64,000 bases of DNA. Origin: Panicum virgatum (lineage: Eukaryota; Streptophyta; Magnoliopsida; Poales; Poaceae). Under the pieces are notes generated by a model that did not search any database, had not been told where the DNA came from, and saw nothing but the letters and a program-made list of their open reading frames with translations. Position 1 is the stretch's first letter, and each line of letters begins with the position of its first letter. Location of the stretch: the NCBI RefSeq assembly GCF_016808335.1, contig NC_053138.1:52110951-52174950 (forward strand), in the 5' to 3' direction. Below are positions 45,566-57,600 of the stretch, piece by piece. The translations under genes and the position numbers were made by a program.

Positions 45566-45666
45566 CTCCCTCTGTATTTGTTTATTTGTCGTTTCCGACA
45601 GAAGTTTCTTCACAAAAACAACTAAATCCTTTTGTCTTAACGACAAATAAATAGAATCGGAGGGAG
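45566..45666. mobile_element. Stowaway-type MITE
   Basis: 101 bp flanked by TA. Termini CTCCCTCTGTATTTGTTTATT and its inverse ending ATCGGAGGGAG. Arms TTTATTTGTCGTT and AACGACAAATAAA pair. Confidence 0.88.
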
Positions 45667-46077
45667 TATACCAGTAGGCACAAGTACCGGATCCGATGCC
45701 TACCGGTATATTTACGGTGGATGGACAGGTCGGAGGCCTTTAGCCGGTTGATAACATTGGTGGATAACATCAACTGGTACTAAAACATATATTTTAAGTA
45801 CTAGTTGGTATTATTAGTGGGTACAAATGTCTACACCTACATTAGTTCTGGTTCGTGTTACTAACTGGTATAATGTACAACCTTTGGTATCGTTTAGTGG
45901 TATCGTTTAGTGTTATCACTCTGTACTAAAGGATCGTTCACGGGTTAATTTAAAAAGAAAGCATCTCTCCTAGTCACAACTGCTATGTAGGTGAGATGAT
46001 AAAAAAGTAGAGTGGGGCAGTTCTAAGTTTGAATCATTTCGCGTAAAAAATCACCTCGAATCCCTTCCAGTGACCTC

Positions 46078-46172
46078 AATTTGCATCAATTGCCGACAGC
46101 GTCAAGCGTGGTAGCTTCGATTTGCATCAATATAATTGCCGACAACATCATTACATCAAGCGTGGTAGCTTC
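46078..46172 (+). repeat. Tandem duplication beside a CACTA end
   Basis: Two copies of a 43-52 bp unit (TTTGCATCAA ... TTGCCGACA ... TCAAGCGTGGTAGCTTC). The second has an ATATAA-type expansion. Confidence 0.7.
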
Positions 46173-46226
46173 AATCCTATAGGCTGTACCGCTGTAGCAT
46201 GCTTGTGGATGTGTAGTGGCTCGGCG

Positions 46227-48672
46227 CACTACTACAAAAAAGATTTTTAGTGGCGGGTAAAAACGCTGCTAAAAATACCTTTTTAGGGGCGGATAACGAA
46301 ACCGCTCCTAAAAACCTATTTGCAGAGGCAGACCACCCCTGACCCGCCCCTGAAAACCTATTTGTAGGGGCGGTCCACCCCTTGACCCGCCCTGAAAATA
46401 AATTTATAGGGGAGCACAAATTGATTTTCAGGGGCGGGTCAGGGGGTGGCCCACCCCTGAAAATCCATTTACAGGAGCGGGCCACCGCCCCTGGAAAGTT
46501 CTTTCCCGCCCGCCAAAAAATTCGCCTATTCAAATTTGAAAATATCAATTATGTTTCCCGCTATTATTATTTGCAATGTGCATTCCCGTCAATTTTGATC
46601 ATGCAATCTAGTTAGCGATCGAGACATGGAATATGTTCAGTAACTAGAAATTCTTATGCATACAAAATTAAATTATATGAAACCAAACATCATTACAATA
46701 CATCATCAAAGATGTTTCTCTTGGAGCTGGTCACTGTGTGTCTAAGATTGAATATGCAATTATTGAATTTATGGTAAATTTAAGTGCTAGTTACAATAAA
46801 AAAACAGTATGGACATATGCATATATCCCTAATAAAGAGTTGCCCCTTGTACGTTCGGGATCCGTAGTATATCTCCCTTGCTGCCACATATGCTCGCACA
46901 TGTAGTACTCACAGTACACGGAACCCGCGGGTTGCTTGTGGCACGGGAACCTTGTGCACAGAGTCATTTTACTAGGTTTATCAGCGGGATGAGCTCCTCC
47001 TTTACGAATGTAGAACCTGTAAGCCGTGTCTTAAAATGAAAGAAATGTAAGTTAATTTATATATGTATACTTATCTAGAGAAATAAGCATGATGTGCATA
47101 GGAATAATAATAAGAAATTCACTCATAATTGTATACTTTTTATGAATTCTTCGTATCTCTTGGTTGACCAATCCAAGGAGTCCAATACGAGAATTTTTCT
47201 GAGCTTTGGTTGTATATGGAAAGCAATCTAGTGATTTCTGAGAAAGAAAATATTATGTAGGTTTTGTAGGCTTGGATCGGAGCAATGATTTATTATGAAA
47301 TGGTTGATATTAGACTTACTGGATGTGGTATGGCGCATCCATGTCTTCCCATCGTGTCATCATAAGTGATATGTAGGCCGCAACATTTGTGATGGTCTCT
47401 TCATGAAATCTTTTTTGTTCCTTTTGTTTTTCCTTCTTGGTTTGAAATGCCTTTAGGTAGTCATCATTGTCCGTCATCCATTTTGGCGAGGCGTGCGCAG
47501 CCTCGCAAATCGCTGCGGGTCAAGGTATCGGACCTTTTTCTTTAAAATAATAGCATCATATATATGTTTGTATCCTGTAGAATATAATGTATGACAATTA
47601 CATATTTATGCATATAATATAATACTTTATGTCATAATATAAAATGAATTAGTATCATGAGCACTTACATGCACCAGAGTCGAACCATTTCAATACCAAG
47701 TTCTTTGAGGCGGAACATATGCTGTATATCTGCAAAATCGAACATGACATCAAATATTCCTAGCCCCTTTGGTCCGAAAACATCAGGATGGTGCGGAGCA
47801 TATATGGTTTTGAGCCCAAGTATACATGCCCTCTTGTACCAATTATGAAGCCTGTGCATAAAAGGAGGACAATCCCTTAGTGCCAAGTCCGGTAGCAAGT
47901 CTTTTCCGTGCGCAAACTTTATAGGATCCTCGTCCAAGTCTTGAATGTCATCAACCCCAATTAACATTTTGTGCTCTGTGTCAGTGCGGGGTGTTGAAAA
48001 GCCCGACCGTCTGCTGGCACTAGAAGTGGCTAGAATATCCTTGGACTTAGCCTTCTTAGACTTTGCATTAGACTTTATATTTGCGGTGTGCCATCTATTA
48101 ACAATATCTGACCCTTCGTTGTCCTTTTGGTAAGGCCGCAGCATTCGAGGCAACAATGATTGGGCCATCGAAGGCTAGTGCAGTGGGGATGGCTCTCATG
48201 GTGGTGGTGATACGGGGGCTGTGGGGATGGCTCTCGTGGTGGTGATGATAGGGGGGCCTGTGGTGATGGCTCTTGTGGTGGTGGTGATGTTCAAGGTGGT
48301 TCTCGTAGTGATGGTGATGATTCTTATGAAACTGGAGCTGCTGGTGATGGCTGAGCCTGAGGTGATGGCTCTCGTGAAAATGGAGCTGCTGGTAATGCCT
48401 CTCGTGGTTGTGTTGATGCCAGGGCCTGAGCAGCCAAAGGTACCTGACCAACCAGTAAGATATCTCGTTTATGCCATAGAATGGTGGTACCGACACATTC
48501 TCCAAGGCAACTCTTTCCATCTGCAGTGGGGAAATCTATCTCGTTATCCTCATAGCTTGATTTTAAGTGTTGCTCTACTTCTACGCACACACATCCGATG
48601 GGGATCGTTTTTCCCTCAAATAAACCCCTAGCCGGATGCACCTGGGCCTTGGAAACTTCCTTTATCTTTCCA
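46227..48672. mobile_element. CACTA (En/Spm) element, one end visible, decayed
   Basis: It starts at 46227 with the CACTA terminus CACTACTACAAAAAAG. 270 bp of subterminal repeats follow (GGGGCGGG and its inverse, spaced about every 40-60 bp), typical of CACTA elements. Coding remnants read on the minus strand from about 48641 to 46800. I find no matching right terminus (TAGTAGTG) before the next elements, so the right end is lost or lies beyond the insertions. Confidence 0.7.
46790..48641 (-). pseudogene. CACTA-borne gene with Ulp1-type (C48) cysteine protease domain, decayed
   Basis: Read on the minus strand. The N-terminal part (48641-48324) contains the KTIPIGCVCVEVEQHL ... LGECVGTTILWHKRDI domain found in plant transposon proteins (DUF8039-like, from memory). 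A Pro/Ser-rich repeat region follows. A conserved block at 48168-47665 reads MHRLHNWYKRACILGL. Then come exons with Ulp1-like features: an Asn-His pair near 47232 followed by a stop at 47230-47228, KILVLDSLDW with the catalytic Asp (about 47180), and a last exon (from about 47029) with KQPAGSVYCEYYMC, matching the Gln and Cys of the active site. Ulp1 proteases cleave SUMO-like modifiers. Stops and frame changes make this copy inactive. It is probably transposon cargo, not a host gene. Confidence 0.65.
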
Positions 48673-49669
48673 CACTACAATACATATGGGCTTCTGCGAT
48701 ATTTCATTTATGTCACTGAAAGTGGTATTTTCGTCATCTTTCATAATCTGTGACAGTTGCGTGACGAAAATAGGTTCGTCGCCTATACCATGTCATAAAA
48801 GGTCTTCTGTGACGAAAACATATTTTTTCGCCATAAATCTTATGACAATTATTCTATCGTCACTAATTTATAACACCGTTTTTTCATCATTAAAGATCTA
48901 TGAAACGTCACAAAATCTTGTACACAGATGATATGGCAATGATGTGGAGCTGACATGGCAGCATTTTTGTGGCGATTTCGTTCATCACAAAATATTCTAT
49001 AGCCTATTTTCAGCCCATATATCATGACAGCGATGAAACAAATTCAAGCGCAAGCAATTTTTTCCAGGCTTAGTTTCATTGGCATATATCATTTTTAATC
49101 AAAACATTTACAAGTTACCAGACATATCGTCCTGAAGACATAAGGTACAATTCACACCCAAAGAAGAGATTACAGCCATTTATAACCACAGTAAAGAACA
49201 CGAGTTATAGATAGACCAAAACCATTAGTCTCCTCTGTTGCCTTCTTCAAATTCCTACCTCTTCTAACTGCTTGTTACTGGATGCATCGGATCATCAACT
49301 GATCTCTTCTAACTGTTGGTTCCTTGTTACATCTAATCCTTAACCTGAAAAGAGCACATCACCAAAAACTTATAGCAGATAATATTGACATGGAAAAAAG
49401 AGGGTTATCCCAGATTCAAGGGCAAATCCAAGAACCCTATAAAATGCTCTGTATAACCATCACAACTGTCCATTCTAGGAAGCAAAGTTGTATCACCTCT
49501 AGATAGCAAAATACAATAGCACATCCATAGGATACAAGGCACTACATGGTATGTAGCAGAAAAAGTAGCCTCCAAATCACACTAAACAAAGAGATTAATA
49601 ATGGATATGCAAGAATAGGTGATTGTTTGTTTTCTGAATTATCCAAAGTAGATGATGGGACAGAGCATT
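48673..49669. mobile_element. Second CACTA-like element, 5' part, cut by an LTR element
   Basis: Starts CACTACAATACATATGGG. 240 bp with repeated TCGTCAC / GTGACGAAA subterminal words follow (for example near 48765, 48810 and 48855). The rest has no clear coding frame. It is interrupted at 49670 by the outer gypsy element, and the remainder lies outside the window. Confidence 0.55.
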
Positions 49670-50752
49670 TGTCGGTACTCTGTAGCAGGGATACCCACTC
49701 TTACTGTAGCAAGACAGGACTCGCATAGTGATCCGTAACTATGCCATAAGGGGCGGAGCAGCCGGGCCCCACGGGTCAGGCTCTGACCTCACCGGGCCAA
49801 CAGCCCCGGGCCCTCTCCCCGCTCTGGGACGGGTTCGGTGACACCACGTGTCCCTGAGGAAGGGAAGCTCCGAACCAACAGCCGAGGGCTCGGACCCCCC
49901 TTAGGGGTCCGGGACCTCCCGCGTCCATCCGGACCTCCCACGCTCGAAGAACCAACATACCGCCGGGGGGGGGGTCCGGGGCCACCACGTGTCCCGCAGG
50001 CGCGGGCACGGGTGCGGGTCTTCCGCTGGAGGACTCGTCCACTCACCGCATTCAATGCGGGTGGTTGAGGCATGTTCTGCCGCCGCGGCACGCGGGGCAG
50101 CCTTTGTCAGGCCTCACTGTAGACCGCGTATTACCGAGGTACACAGTGCAGCCGCCTGCGCCGCAGTCGCGCAGAGCCCGTCTGCCACATTAATTGGATA
50201 CGATGGCACGACACTTTTCCATCATGCCGCCTACGCCGCAAGCTACACGGCCCGTTCAGCTACACTGCAGGCGATGCCGCAAGCTATGCCTGACGCCGTT
50301 TCGACAGGACAGCGCCTGGATATGCTGGACGGAGGATTCCCGCGGGTAGGCAAGGAAATCCAGGAATGAGATCTTCTCCGCCTGCAACGCCATAATGTAT
50401 GAACAATACATTATTTTATACTACATTGATTGGGCCCACCTGTCGGGGACCCAGCGGCCATGTACGCGCCTCCCTTGAGATATAAAGGGGAGGCGCTCGC
50501 TACACAGGACAAGCACTCTCGAGCACACACAGATTCACGCTGGACTCAGCACAAGCTCACCCAGACTCAAGCAATACAACACACAGTGGACGTAGGGTAT
50601 TACGCTCCGGTGGCCCGAACCACTCTAAACCGGCTGTGTTCATCGTGTTCTTGCAGGAGATCGAACTAGTCCTAGCTAAACCCTGAGTACTCACCCTCTG
50701 GGCTTAGGCGGGTGCATTCCGCCACCCGACTGTGGTTTACCACACCACGACA
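49670..50752 (+). repeat. 5' LTR of the outer gypsy element
   Basis: 1083 bp with perfect 5-bp inverted ends TGTCG/CGACA. GC-rich middle, and a TATA-like GATATAAAGG near 50480. The 3' partner is outside the window. Confidence 0.8.
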
Positions 50753-50809
50753 ATTGGCGCGCTAGGTAGGGGGTCGTTGCTAGTTTCAGTTCATCTCTTG
50801 CTCGTCTCC

Positions 50810-51520
50810 ATGGTTCGGGTGGACGATGTGGAGATGACAGAGGGTGTGGTGTCCTCAACGCCACACGCCTCTCACCTTCCTGCTCCAGGGGCAACCGTGA
50901 CTGTGGAGCAGCCACTGTCGGCGGCGGTGCGCGCTGCACGTCGGCAAGAGTCAGGGCGCCCGTCAAGAGCTCCCTCACAAGCTGTGAGCGGCGGAGCGCT
51001 GGCGGCGGCTAGGGAGTTGCTTCGCAACCCTCCGGCTGCTGCAGCCTCACCAGACGCCCTGAGGCAGTGGCGGGACGACGTTGACCGTCTCCTCCATCTG
51101 GCTCAGGCCTCCCCAAGTTCTGCAAGGACTGGGCAACAACCTCCACCTGATAATGCGGTGGTACCCTACCACCGGCGCCAGGACGGTGCGTCGGCATCCG
51201 TGCGCTCCCCCACAGTGAGGGGTGCACGAACAGAAGACCTGCGGGTGGAGCTCAATCGCAGGCGCGCGGGTGAGGATGCCCGCATCTCTGTGGAGAGGGC
51301 GCGAGAGCGCCGTCTCAACATTGAGGGCCGCAACCTCAACGCCGACTTGGACGTGGCGGCGCCCAGGCCTCCGGTGAACGCCTAGATACAGGCGAGCACC
51401 CCGGTGGCTGGGGTGGGCTGTGCTGCGCTGGCAGAGCACCTCCGCGCGGTGGCTTGGCCATCCAAGTTCTGCCCGCACCTGCAGGAGAATTACGATGGTA
51501 CCACTAACCCGTCGGAATTC
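50810..51520 (+). pseudogene. Gag N-terminal part of the outer gypsy element
   Basis: The frame opens at the ATG at 50810 (MVRVDDVEMTEG) and shows an Ala/Arg-rich N-terminus with a helical RRRAGEDARISVERARERR tract. A TAG at 51383 interrupts it. The same frame continues to the CRM-like insertion after codons for NPSEFL. Not functional without suppression and removal of the insert. Confidence 0.75.
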
Positions 51521-51525
51521 CTGCA

Positions 51526-52452
51526 TGATGAGGACATCACTCCTACGGATACAAACGACACTCCTCAAGATGATATACAAGGTCCTATTACTCGCGCACG
51601 TGCTCGACAATTGAACTTACAGGTGAGTTCGTTCCTAAGTAATGTTTATTGTGAATCTGAGAATAGATTGCTACCTAATGACTTAATTGTACTTAGGAAC
51701 AAAGGAGAGGACCAGCAAGGGTGTGGAGAAGGCCTTGGAGGCGTGGAGGACCAGCAAGGACGTCCGGATCAAGATGGAGGCCCAAACCGATTCGACTTCG
51801 TTTCAGTTTCGGACTCCAGGAACAGGCCGCACTAAAACGGACGCCCAGGTTGCATACGGAGTCGGATTTGGGCGCACTTGATATGGATGGAAAGATAATT
51901 TCAAGACGCTTCCAATGGTTCTGGTTTCAGGCTCAAATTCATCCGGAGTCGACGGGAATCGTCTGTGGAAGTTGGCGTCCAGAATCTGTCCCGGTGCTGC
52001 GTCACTGTTTTTGGGCCGATGGCCCGTGTATCGTGTTGGAGCCCAATAGGGGCGCGTCCAGGAGGTCTTGCACGACCTAAACCCTTATTAATAGCCGCCG
52101 CCGCCATCGTGAGACTTGGGTTTTGCTTAGATTCATTCTGTCAAGAACAGTTGTCGCCGTTCATCGGTTTGTGAAACCCCAACTTGTGAGATTAATCAAT
52201 CATCTGCAGAGTCACTCTATTTGAGCTGCGTTTCTTTCGAGTTCTTGCTTGTGTTCTTCGTTGCGCTTGCAGGGATTAGCCTTCTTGGCGAGGTCAACCG
52301 GGTTGTGACACGGTTGATAACCAGAGGAGTTGTGGTGCTAAGATTGCTGGATTCGGGTTTTAGGATCTGAAGCCGGATCGGTGTGTCTCGCTCCGCCTAC
52401 AACGAGAGTTATCTAGAACCTGACGGAAGATCGGGAACCCACGTCCCCATTA
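51526..52452 (+). repeat. 5' LTR of the CRM-like element
   Basis: 927 bp, TGATGAGG...CCCCATTA. The ends are TG and TA rather than TG and CA, fixed by the CTGCA duplication. The left third encodes the Pol C-terminus when read in the 3' copy. Confidence 0.92.
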
Positions 52453-53551
52453 TTTGGTATCAGAGCCTCAGGTTTACTGTCAGGTTTTACATCTATCTTT
52501 AGTTCGAGTGTTTTTTTTGTTGTCTTTCGTCCCATAGTCCACGAAAAAGCCAAAACAAAAATTAGGGTTTAGTTTTCCCGTCCCATAGCCGTGTTTAGCC
52601 TTTTGCATAATTCTTTTTCAGAGTCCGTCGTGTTGAGTTTTGTGTCCTAGTTCATCGTCTTGTTGCTGGTTAGTTCGTGTTTTGGTCCAGTAGTGTTTTT
52701 CCATCCCCGCTGCCATCAGATCCACCATCGCTTACCACCCGATTTGGGTTTTGTTCTCCACAGAAACCCTAATCGGACCTCCGAACTTCAAACGGCCATA
52801 ACTCTCGCATACGGATTCGGAATCAGGTGAAATTTAACTTTTCGGACAAGAGAAAAAAATTTCGCATCCGTCTGTCCCCGGGCTACGCCGGGTTGGGTGA
52901 TTTCAGAATTGCAAAATTCGCATCAGAAAATTGTCTGTCGGAGCTCGGAAGTTTCTGCACGTTTTTTAAAGTTTTTGCAGAATTTCCATAGGCCACATCT
53001 TATAGCCGTTCGAGCTGAAATTTTGTGAGAAGCCTATTCTAGTGAGGCAGATTGACAAAAAAATATCAAAAAAAAAAGAAAAAAAAAGAAAAGTTGATTT
53101 CTACTAGTGCCTCCACCTCACGACGAGCTCCGTTGAGCCCGATTCAGTGCTGTTTATCGTATCCAACCTTGATCTTGATCCTGCTTGTTACCATTACTGT
53201 TCTAGGACACGTATAGGCCAGCAACTAGGACAAGTGTGCTTTTGGACCATTATTCAGCATTGCTATCTGATTTTGAATTGTGTTCCACATACTTATACTT
53301 TTGAGCCTCCCATAGCTACACATATTATCTTCAGATCATTACACCCAGAGGATCTTGCAATCTTGGTACCACTTCCTCACAGGTATCACGAACCGGCCAC
53401 CGGTTGTACCGTCCACTGCTCGTGTTGGTAAGAACCTTGTAAGGGCTTGGTAAGACGCTCTCTTTAGTAGTGACCTTGAGAGGCACCACCACCTGAGTAG
53501 TCAGATTATTAGGGATAACCTTCACTGTTTGTTCCTGTTTCTGTGTCTACC
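52453..53551 (+). other. Leader of the CRM-like element
   Basis: 1.1 kb untranslated region between primer-binding site and Gag, T-rich with an A-rich tract near 53057-53090. No coding frame recognised. A long leader is usual for this group. Confidence 0.7.
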
Positions 53552-54610
53552 ATGGCAGGTGATGATGGAAGTGGGGGTCATACTCCCAAGGACTTCAACG
53601 AGTGTGTTAGCCAAGAACAGCTGGATGATGCCAAGAGAGAGATGCACGAGGTCGTCACCAAGGCAGTCACTGAGGCGATCATAGGCCTCAAGCTTGGTGA
53701 AATCATATCCACGGTTACTGACAGGATCGATGCGTTGGAGACTCGTCAACAGCACAATCAAGATGAGGACATGGTGTATGATGACCAAGGTAGTATAGAT
53801 GAAGCGGCCACACGGGAAGCACGGCTACGCCGTCGTCTTCGCCGCAACACACAAGGTATGGGTGGTACTCACAACCACAATAACCAGCAAGGTAATCAGA
53901 ATCGTGTACCCGATGATCCTTATGCTAAGGTTAAGTTTACAATACCTTCCTTTTCGGGATATTATGATGCTGACGGGTACCTTGATTGGGAGATGACAGT
54001 AGAGCAGAAATTTAGTGCACACCTTGTACCTGAGCAACATAGAGTTAGACAAGCCACTAGTGAGTTTAAAGATTTTGCTATCGTTTGGTGGACCGGTCTA
54101 ATTGCTGAGGATGCTGCACCTACTACTTGGAATGATCTTAAGTCTGCTATGCGTGATAGATTTGTTCCCCCATCGTACCATAGAGATTTGCGTAAGAAAT
54201 TGATGCGCTTAGAACAGGGAGATAAAACCGTGCAGGATTATTATGGTGAACTTCAAAAGGGTTTGATGCGTTGTGCCATAGTTGAGGGAACTGAGGATGC
54301 TATATGTAGATTTTACTCGGGCTTGAGGCGTGACATTCAGGACATTGTTGATTACAAAGAATTTCACACTGTCAACCAGTTGTTTCAGTTTGCCATGCTT
54401 GCAGAGAAGGAATTGCAGGGACGTGATTTGCAGAGCAGGAGCAAGGCCACCTACACCCCACGCTCGGCGCCATCTTCGGGGCTGACCAAGCCTGCCTCTT
54501 TTCGATCGCCCCCACCTGCGAGCAACAAGCGACCAGCAGCTTCGGAAGCTGCCACAACGCCAAAACCATCTCCTGCGCGTACTTCCGACTCAGGTAAAAA
54601 GTTTTTGTAG
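53552..54610 (+). CDS. Gag of the CRM-like chromovirus
   Basis: 352 residues from the ATG at 53552 (MAGDDGSGG); the frame upstream offers only GTG. The core YAKVKFTIPSFSGYYDADGY ... LDWEMTVEQKF, HRVRQATSEF, WNDLKSAMRDRFVP and LRRDIQDIVDY blocks is the plant chromovirus Gag domain, at residues of about 125-290. It ends at TAG (54608-54610), before the zinc knuckle, which lies in the same frame just after the stop. Gag makes the particle. A separate Gag ending before its knuckle would be unusual, so the TAG is either suppressed or a new mutation. Confidence 0.85.
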   Translation: MAGDDGSGGHTPKDFNECVSQEQLDDAKREMHEVVTKAVTEAIIGLKLGEIISTVTDRIDALETRQQHNQDEDMVYDDQGSIDEAATREARLRRRLRRNTQGMGGTHNHNNQQGNQNRVPDDPYAKVKFTIPSFSGYYDADGYLDWEMTVEQKFSAHLVPEQHRVRQATSEFKDFAIVWWTGLIAEDAAPTTWNDLKSAMRDRFVPPSYHRDLRKKLMRLEQGDKTVQDYYGELQKGLMRCAIVEGTEDAICRFYSGLRRDIQDIVDYKEFHTVNQLFQFAMLAEKELQGRDLQSRSKATYTPRSAPSSGLTKPASFRSPPPASNKRPAASEAATTPKPSPARTSDSGKKFL

Positions 54611-57600
54611 GAGCCAGCCAAGAGTTCGTCCTCCGTGTCCTCGACGGGAGGCACGACCGTTCAGTGCCACCGCTGCCATGGATTTGGACATGTGCGGAAG
54701 GATTGCCCAAGTCAGCGGGCATACATTGCTACCGAAGACGGCTACATTAGTGCCTCCGACATTGAAGATGATGATGAAGAAGAACCAGAAGAGGCTGCGG
54801 AGGCCGGGCATGTTCTGGGTAGCGAGAACACAGCAGCCTTCAGGAGCATCATTGTGAAGCGAGTGCTCAACATACAGGCACAACAACCAGAGAAGTTTCA
54901 GCGCCATAATTTGTTCCAGATTTTCTTCGTCATCAACAATCGGCGAGCGCGTGTCATCATTGATGGAGGTAGTTGCAATAATTTGGTGAGTTCAGATTTG
55001 GTCAAGAAGCTTGGCTTGGCCACACGTCCACACCCCCATCCATATTATATTCAGTGGTTTAATGATGCGGGGAAAGCTAAGGTAACACAATCTTGCAGAG
55101 TTTCTTTTTCCATTGGTTCATATGCTGATTCCGTAGATTGTGATGTTGTACCTATGGAGGCGTGTTCTCTTTTGTTGGGTCGACCTTGGGAATTTGATAA
55201 TGATGCTTTACACCATGGTAGAAGTAATACTTACACCTTCATGCATAAGGGAAAGAAAATTACTTTACTTCCCATGACCCCTGCTGAAATTGTACAAGCT
55301 GAAAAAGAACGAGCTGCTACTTTGCATGAAACTACATCTGAAAATCAGCAAGTTGCTAATTCTGTTTACCCACCTAAAAATGATAAGTCTGCACCTATTT
55401 CCAAGACTAATGGGATTAAATTGAAGGGTGGAGTTTTACTTGCTAGAAAATGCGACCTTGCTGAAATCTCTGATGATGATGTTTGTTACACTTTGGTGTG
55501 CAAACAAACACTGTTTTCCCTTGATAATGATGTTCGCTCGATACCTCCTGTTGTCGCTAACCTTTTGCAGGAGTTTGAGGACATTTTTCCAGCTGACATA
55601 CCTCCCGGGCTGCCACCTATGAGGGGAATTGAGCATCAGATCGACTTGATTCCGGGAGCGACTTTGCCTAACCGAGCTGCTTATCGAACCAACCCCGACG
55701 AGACTAAGGAAATTCAGCGCCAAGTCCAAGAGCTTTTGGACCGCGGGTATGTACGTAAAAGCCTTAGTCCTTGTGCCGTTCCTGTGCTTTTGGTTCCTAA
55801 GAAAGATGGTACTTGGCGTATGTGTGTTGATTGTAGAGCCATAAATAACATTACCATTCGATATCGCCATCCTATTCCTAGACTTGATGATATGCTTGAT
55901 GAGTTGTGTGGCGCTATAATTTTTACAAAGATTGACTTGCGTAGTGGTTACCACCAAATTAGAATGAAACTTGGAGATGAATGGAAAACAGCTTTTAAGA
56001 CTAAATTCGGCTTGTATGAGTGGTTAGTAATGCCTTTTGGTTTGACTAATGCACCAAGTACTTTCATGCGATTAATGAATGAAGTTTTAAGAGCTTTTAT
56101 TGGACGATTTGTGGTGGTTTACTTTGATGATATCTTGATTTACAGCAAGTCTTTGGATGAACATATGGATCACTTACGTGCTGTTTTTAATGCTTTACGT
56201 GATGCACGTTTATTTGGTAACCTTGACAAGTGCACCTTTTGCACGGATCGAGTCTCTTTTCTTGGCTATGTTGTTACTCCACAGGGAATTGAGGTGGATG
56301 AGACTAAAATTGAAGCCATAAAGAGTTGGCCGGTTCCCCAGACCGTCACACAGGTGAGGAGTTTTCTTGGTCTTGCAGGATTTTATCGCCGCTTTGTCAA
56401 AGATTTCAGCACCATTGCTGCGCCACTGCATGAGTTGACAAAGAAGGGTGTGGTGTTCCGTTGGGGAAAGGCACATGAGGAGTCCTTTTGCACTTTGAAG
56501 GACAAGCTTACACATGCTCCTTTGCTGCAACTTCCAAATTTCGGTAAGACTTTTGAGCTTGAATGCGATGCTAGCGGAGTTGGCATTGGAGGTGTCTTGA
56601 TGCAAGAAGGTAAACCCATTGCTTACTTTAGCGAGAAATTGCATGGCCCTGTTTTGAATTACTCTACGTATGATAAAGAATTGTATGCACTTGTACGTTC
56701 TTTAGAGACGTGGCGTCATTATTTATGGCCTAAGGAATTTGTTATTCATTCCGATCATGAATCGCTTAAGTATCTTCGTTCTCAAAATAATCTGAATCGT
56801 AGACATGCTAAGTGGGTTGAATTCATTGAATCTTTTCCTTATATTATCAAACACAAGAAAGGGAAGGATAATGTGATTGCCGATGCTTTGTCTAGACGTT
56901 ATACTATGCTGTCCCAACTTGATTGTCGGATTTTTGGGCTTGAATCGATTAAAGAACAATATGCGCTAGACCCTGATTTTCATGAGGTGTTGCTGAATTG
57001 TAAAGAGGGACGTACATGGAACAAGTTTGTGATAAATGATGGATTTGTGTTTAGAGCTAACCGCATATGCATTCCAGTTGGTTCTGTTCGTCTTTTGTTG
57101 ATGCAGGAAGCGCATGGTGGAGGTTTGATGGGACATTTTGGTGCGAAGAAGACAGAGGATGTTCTGGCCACACACTTCTTTTGGCCAAGGATGAGGAGAG
57201 ACGTTGAGCGGTTCGTGGCTCGCTGTAATACATGTCAAAAAGCTAAGTCGCGCTTGAACCCACATGGTTTGTATATGCCTCTTCCTATTCCTTCGGTTCC
57301 GTGGGCGGATATTTCTATGGACTTTGTTTTGGGATTGCCTCGGACGAAGAGGGGGAGTGATAGCGTTTTTGTTGTGGTCGATCGTTTTTCCAAGATGGCA
57401 CATTTTATACCTTGTCATAAAACAGATGATGCCATTCATATTGCTAACCTCTTTTTCAAAGAGATTGTTCGCTTGCACGGTATGCCTTCTACTATTGTTT
57501 CAGATCGTGATGCAAAATTCTTGAGTCATTTTTGGCGCACGCTATGGAACAAATTGGGGACAAAGTTGCTGTTTTCTACAACATGTCATCCCCAAACTGA

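Larger units (their letters stand above)
45373..46226. other. Intergenic with a MITE and a short tandem duplication
   Basis: Besides the MITE at 45566-45666 and the duplication at 46078-46172, a doubled GGTATCGTTTAGTG occurs near 45888-45915. No gene seen. Confidence 0.4.

Noticed and set aside
49725..49731. TAGTG, as a possible right end of the second CACTA element
   Set aside because: It lies inside the 5' LTR of the outer gypsy element, whose ends are independently supported.
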